The notes under the pieces: model-generated
Database searches by the model: none
The model's input: the letters and a program-made list of their open reading frames with translations, nothing else
Told to the model about the DNA's origin: nothing
NCBI GenBank assembly: GCA_964035775.1
Contig: OZ038314.1
Coordinates: 30,430,803-30,494,802 of the forward strand
Length of the DNA stretch: 64,000 bases
From: Osedax frankpressi
Lineage: Eukaryota > Annelida > Polychaeta > Sabellida > Siboglinidae
Direction of reading: 5' to 3'
Shown: in pieces, positions 60,239 to 64,000 of the stretch
Layout of the letters: each line of letters begins with the position of its first letter
Numbering within the stretch: the stretch's first letter is position 1
Program-made: the position numbers and the translations under genes

Positions 60239-61521
60239 CTGTTTAAAATAGTGTTACTAATAATTCAATTAACTTACCGATATATATGGAAAACTAATCT
60301 ACTCCCTATACTACAGCGTATACGCTTTAGTATTGTGAGTTTATTATATATAATTAATTATATATATTTATATAAGTTATATTACATATATTTGTAAAAT
60401 AACAGTTTGACGCTTTTTTGTTACATGATATTAATTCTTTTTTATGATACTAATCAGTAAAACCGATTTTATTAAAATGATTTTTTTATGTAATATTTGT
60501 TATGACTACATATATATCTATATAATTGTTTTCTTTTTGTAGTTAGTTAATATATGTTATATAAGCAGCTAGGAAACGAATCTTTGATAACATTTTTGCT
60601 GAGATTTATTTTTATAGAAGTAAAGTATTCACATTTCTAGTTCATAGATCAATCAATTTATATACGACTACTTCTTATAGTAGTATTCATATATAAATTC
60701 CTGATTTATTTTAAAACTTGACAGGTGAATGCCATTTATATATAGTATGTACTAATACTAATACTTTTTGTAATTTAATTATTAGTAGAGGTATATAATT
60801 AATTATATAAAATTGTAAACTACGAATTATTTTATATCTATTCATTTAGAAGTGGCAAGAGACAATTCAGTTATTTAAAAGTAACCAATTTAATTATCAT
60901 ATATTTACTCATATATAATTGTTTGCTATTAAAGTAGTGTAGTTCTTGAAACCTATGTATAACTTAAGATAAAACGTATAACCGATGTTAAAACAAATTT
61001 ACCATCGAGAAAAAATAACATATGTATAAAATAAAATTTGATAGATAAAATATAAAAGCTTATCAGAGTAATGGATGTATCCAAACATATATGTAGCATA
61101 TATATCTACATATTTCTAAAAGAAAGCCCTCTCAAATGAATATATCCTACTATGAGTACTGGTAATGGAATATAATCAAAATTAAATAGGTATATTCTGT
61201 TTATTTATTAAATATTTATATTATATCAATATAATATAGATTATAAAAAAATCTTTTTACTTACAATACAATATTGCACCTAATTATATAGCATCATTAA
61301 AATATACTAATAATATCTACTATATAGAGTCATATATGATCCTCAATAATGCTCTTAAATGCAACTAATTCACTAATACTATTATTATTTTCAATAGCAA
61401 ATTTCATTCGAGTCGTTATTCATAGATTTCGATGTAATGGAGCTGTTGTACTAAGCTACAATATGGATATACAATGTATATCCATATTGTATAATATACA
61501 TTATATATTTATTTATTATTT
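60239..61521. other. AT-rich flank upstream of the BAF-like gene
   Basis: No coding sequence recognised. A first exon or promoter of the BAF-like gene should lie here, but none can be singled out. Confidence 0.5.
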
Positions 61522-62395
61522 TGTATACGAGATATACTACGTATACTATAGTTATACGAGATATACTAAGTATACTATAGGTATATGAGATATACTACGT
61601 ATATTATAGGTATATGAAATATACTAAGTATACTATAGGTATATGAGATATACTACGTATACTATATGTATATGAGATATACTACGTATATTATAGGTAT
61701 ATGAAATATACTAAGTATACTATAGGTATATGAGATATACTACGTATACTATATGTATATGAGATATACTACGTATACTATAGGTATACGAGATATACTA
61801 CGTATACTATAGGTATACGAGATATACTACGTATACTATAGGTATACGAGATATACTACGTATACTATAGGTATACGAGATATACTACGTATACTATAGG
61901 TATACGAGATATACTACGTATACTATAGGTATACGAGATATACTACGTATACTATAGGTATACGAGATATACTACGTATACTATAGGTATACGAGATATA
62001 CTACGTATACTATAGGTATATGAGATATACTACGTATACTATAGGTATACGCGATATACTACGTATACTATAGGTATACGAGATATACTACGTATACTAT
62101 AGGTATATGAGATATACTACGTATACTATAGGTATACGAGATATACTATATATACTATAGATATACGAGATATACTACGTATATTATAGGTATATGAGAT
62201 ATACTACGTATACTATAGGTATATGAGATATACTACGTATACTATAGGTATATGAGATATACTACGTATACTATAGGTATACGAGATATACTATATATAC
62301 TATAGATATACGAGATATACTACGTATATTATAGGTATATGAGATACACTAAGTATATTATAGGTATATTAGATATACTACGTATACTTTAGATA
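61522..62395. repeat. 29-bp palindrome-rich array GTATACGAGATATACTACG
   Basis: About 30 copies of a 29-bp unit made of GTATACGAGATATACTACG plus TATACTATAG. GTATAC, GATATAC and CTACGTATAC.. overlap as near-palindromes, so both strands look alike and can fold into hairpins. Variants (TATGAG, TATACGAG, TATATACTATAG) recur in blocks. Confidence 0.96.
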
Positions 62396-63527
62396 TCTAC
62401 AGTTGATTTAAACTTACATGTATTATATTCGTATTCTCTGAGATCGGAATGATTAAATTTCGAATTAGACATATTATATTGTAATACTCAAAAATGTAGC
62501 TTTGTAGATTATTTATAATTAAATTTATAATTAATGGATTTCAATTTGTTAACATAATATAAATTTAAAATTGTGTTTAATTATCACGAAATAATTATAA
62601 TTTTGAATCATAGAAGAATTGTTTTAGAATAACATATGTGTTTATGTTATATATGTGTTTATACATTTTTAGAGTATTTTAAATAACCAGAAATTCATAC
62701 TAAATAATTAATATAAATAAAAATATATACAACATATCTGTTGTATATGTTGTATATTATATATATATACTATATATCGTATATATATAATATATTTAAT
62801 AGAATAACAGTTGTCATATATAACAATTAATTGTTATATATATAACTGTTATAACTGGTTGTTTTCAGAATGGGTGGTGTTTACAGTTTGTGAACAATAT
62901 TGAGAGAATAAGCGGATTACTACATTACTTTTACAATACAAATAACTAAACACAAAATAAACATATTATATATATTACATTCTAAGGAGTAATTAAATTA
63001 AATATGATTATTAATTATTAAAAATTACATATTGCTTACGTTATTTTTATATGATATAAAATTTTATATAATTAGTATGTGTTAAATTTATTAAATAAGA
63101 ATGTCTTCAACTCATTTATTTTCAATTCATTATCTGACTATATTCGCTATAGTCAAATATATACGTTTATACTCTTTTAAACTGCTTGCTGTGTCGAAAT
63201 TAGTACGGTTATTGATAAGGAGCACTTCTTTTCTATTTTACCCTGCGATGGGTTAGATGAGATCTACTATATTTGTTAATGTAAAAACTCATATTGTCCA
63301 TTTTGGATTACGACAAGGTTATGATGGTTAATATATAGACCATGACTATTCATTCTTCAACTATTTTTCATGGTTGGACCCTTATGTAATTAATATAGAC
63401 TATTTTTTCGTCAATTTTTTCTATTTCAGGTGTGATTATTTTATTGTTGTAGAACGCATATTATACCTTGTCCAATTTAATTTTGTCTGAATTGACGTAG
63501 TTATTTAAATAATCATTTTTAATCATT
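62396..63527. other. AT-rich DNA
   Basis: No gene recognised. 63200-63215 shares a 13-base word (reverse complement TTATCAATAACCG) with the coding-like patch at 63528-63659. Confidence 0.5.
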
Positions 63528-63659
63528 TTACATTTTTCCAACCGTCCAAACAATTTGGTCTGTGTTGTAATTTAATTTAACTTTTCCTTGCATCTGAATA
63601 GGCTCGGTTATTGATAAAAAATCACGCCATTCTTTTTTCCGATTTTCTTTGCAAAGCAT
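63528..63659 (-). CDS. Unidentified coding-like patch, possibly one exon
   Basis: A 43-codon open stretch on the - strand, MLCKENRKKEWRDFL followed by SITEPIQMQGKVKLNYN and QIVWTVGKM, has mixed residue usage unlike the I/Y/N noise around it. An acceptor-like TATTTAG directly precedes it. A GTTTGG or GTTGGA donor lies before the stop, and a possible small exon (ACAAAATTAAATTGGACAAG, after AATTCAG) follows downstream on the same strand. I do not recognise the family. It could be an exon of a gene extending past the window or a transposon remnant. Confidence 0.3.
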   Translation of the reverse strand: MLCKENRKKEWRDFLSITEPIQMQGKVKLNYNTDQIVWTVGKM

Positions 63660-64000
63660 ACTAAATATCAATAAAATATTTTATCCGCTCTACCTTTTAT
63701 TGGGTATATATACATATATCGTATATCGTATATAACACCCTTTCCACTTTTTGATTTGTATACAAATAGAAAATTACATAAATATATATAAAATAATTTT
63801 TATAAAAAGTATTAATTGTTGAAATATGATATATGAAATATATTACTAACGATTTAATGCGTGTTTTGTATTTATATATACACAATGACCCGACACCATA
63901 TAACAAACTTATTAATAATTCAAACAAACCTTTAAATCTTACTTATATGTACCACGACGAAGTATTAATTTAAACTATCCAGATTATACTAGTGAGATAG
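63660..64000. other. AT-rich end of window
   Basis: Nothing recognised. The - strand frame at 63927-63697 is hydrophobic low-complexity sequence and is not supported. Confidence 0.5.

Noticed and set aside
1-64000. Retroviral, LTR or other virus-like fossils
   Set aside because: No reverse transcriptase, integrase, capsid or long terminal repeat pattern was recognised on either strand.

Overview
The window is animal nuclear DNA: very AT-rich, standard genetic code, no operons, and genes split into many short exons. Three genes can be read by eye from residue-level similarity to remembered families. (1) The 3' end of eIF2A lies on the + strand: a likely propeller exon at 5991-6083 and two confident exons at 7584-7760 and 7844-7999. 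(2) An essentially complete HECTD1 E3 ubiquitin ligase lies on the + strand from the ATG at 11761 to the TAG at 56862, about 63 coding exons and about 2,700 residues. (3) A divergent barrier-to-autointegration factor (BAF/BANF1-like) gene lies on the - strand, with exons at 60238-60111 and 59631-59485. HECTD1 with its Ank, SUN-like, MIB/HERC2 and HECT domains, together with BAF, points to a metazoan; I cannot place it further.

Layout: 1-5990 is an upstream eIF2A intron, mostly one 5.2 kb minisatellite. 5991-7999 holds the eIF2A 3' exons, and 8000-11760 is AT-rich intergenic DNA. 11761-56862 is HECTD1. Its second intron (12037-17623) holds two terminal-inverted-repeat DNA transposons, and intron 44 (46369-48893) holds a Mutator-like transposase fragment on the - strand. 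56863-59484 is intergenic, BAF follows, and 60239-64000 is AT-rich with a 29-bp palindromic array and one unidentified coding-like patch.

The gene products do not form a pathway in any way the sequence shows. The striking feature is the intron architecture. More than 20 introns carry a private tandem array, and many arrays start exactly at a splice donor or end at an acceptor. One array (41944-43317) is made of copies of the exon 37 acceptor plus the first part of exon 37. Most donors read GTTAGT or GTTTGT, with T at +3, instead of GTRAGT. Most of the long open frames in the window are low-complexity readings of these arrays and are not genes. I saw no retroviral, LTR, Polinton-like or toxin fossils, no rRNA or tRNA gene, and no CRISPR array.
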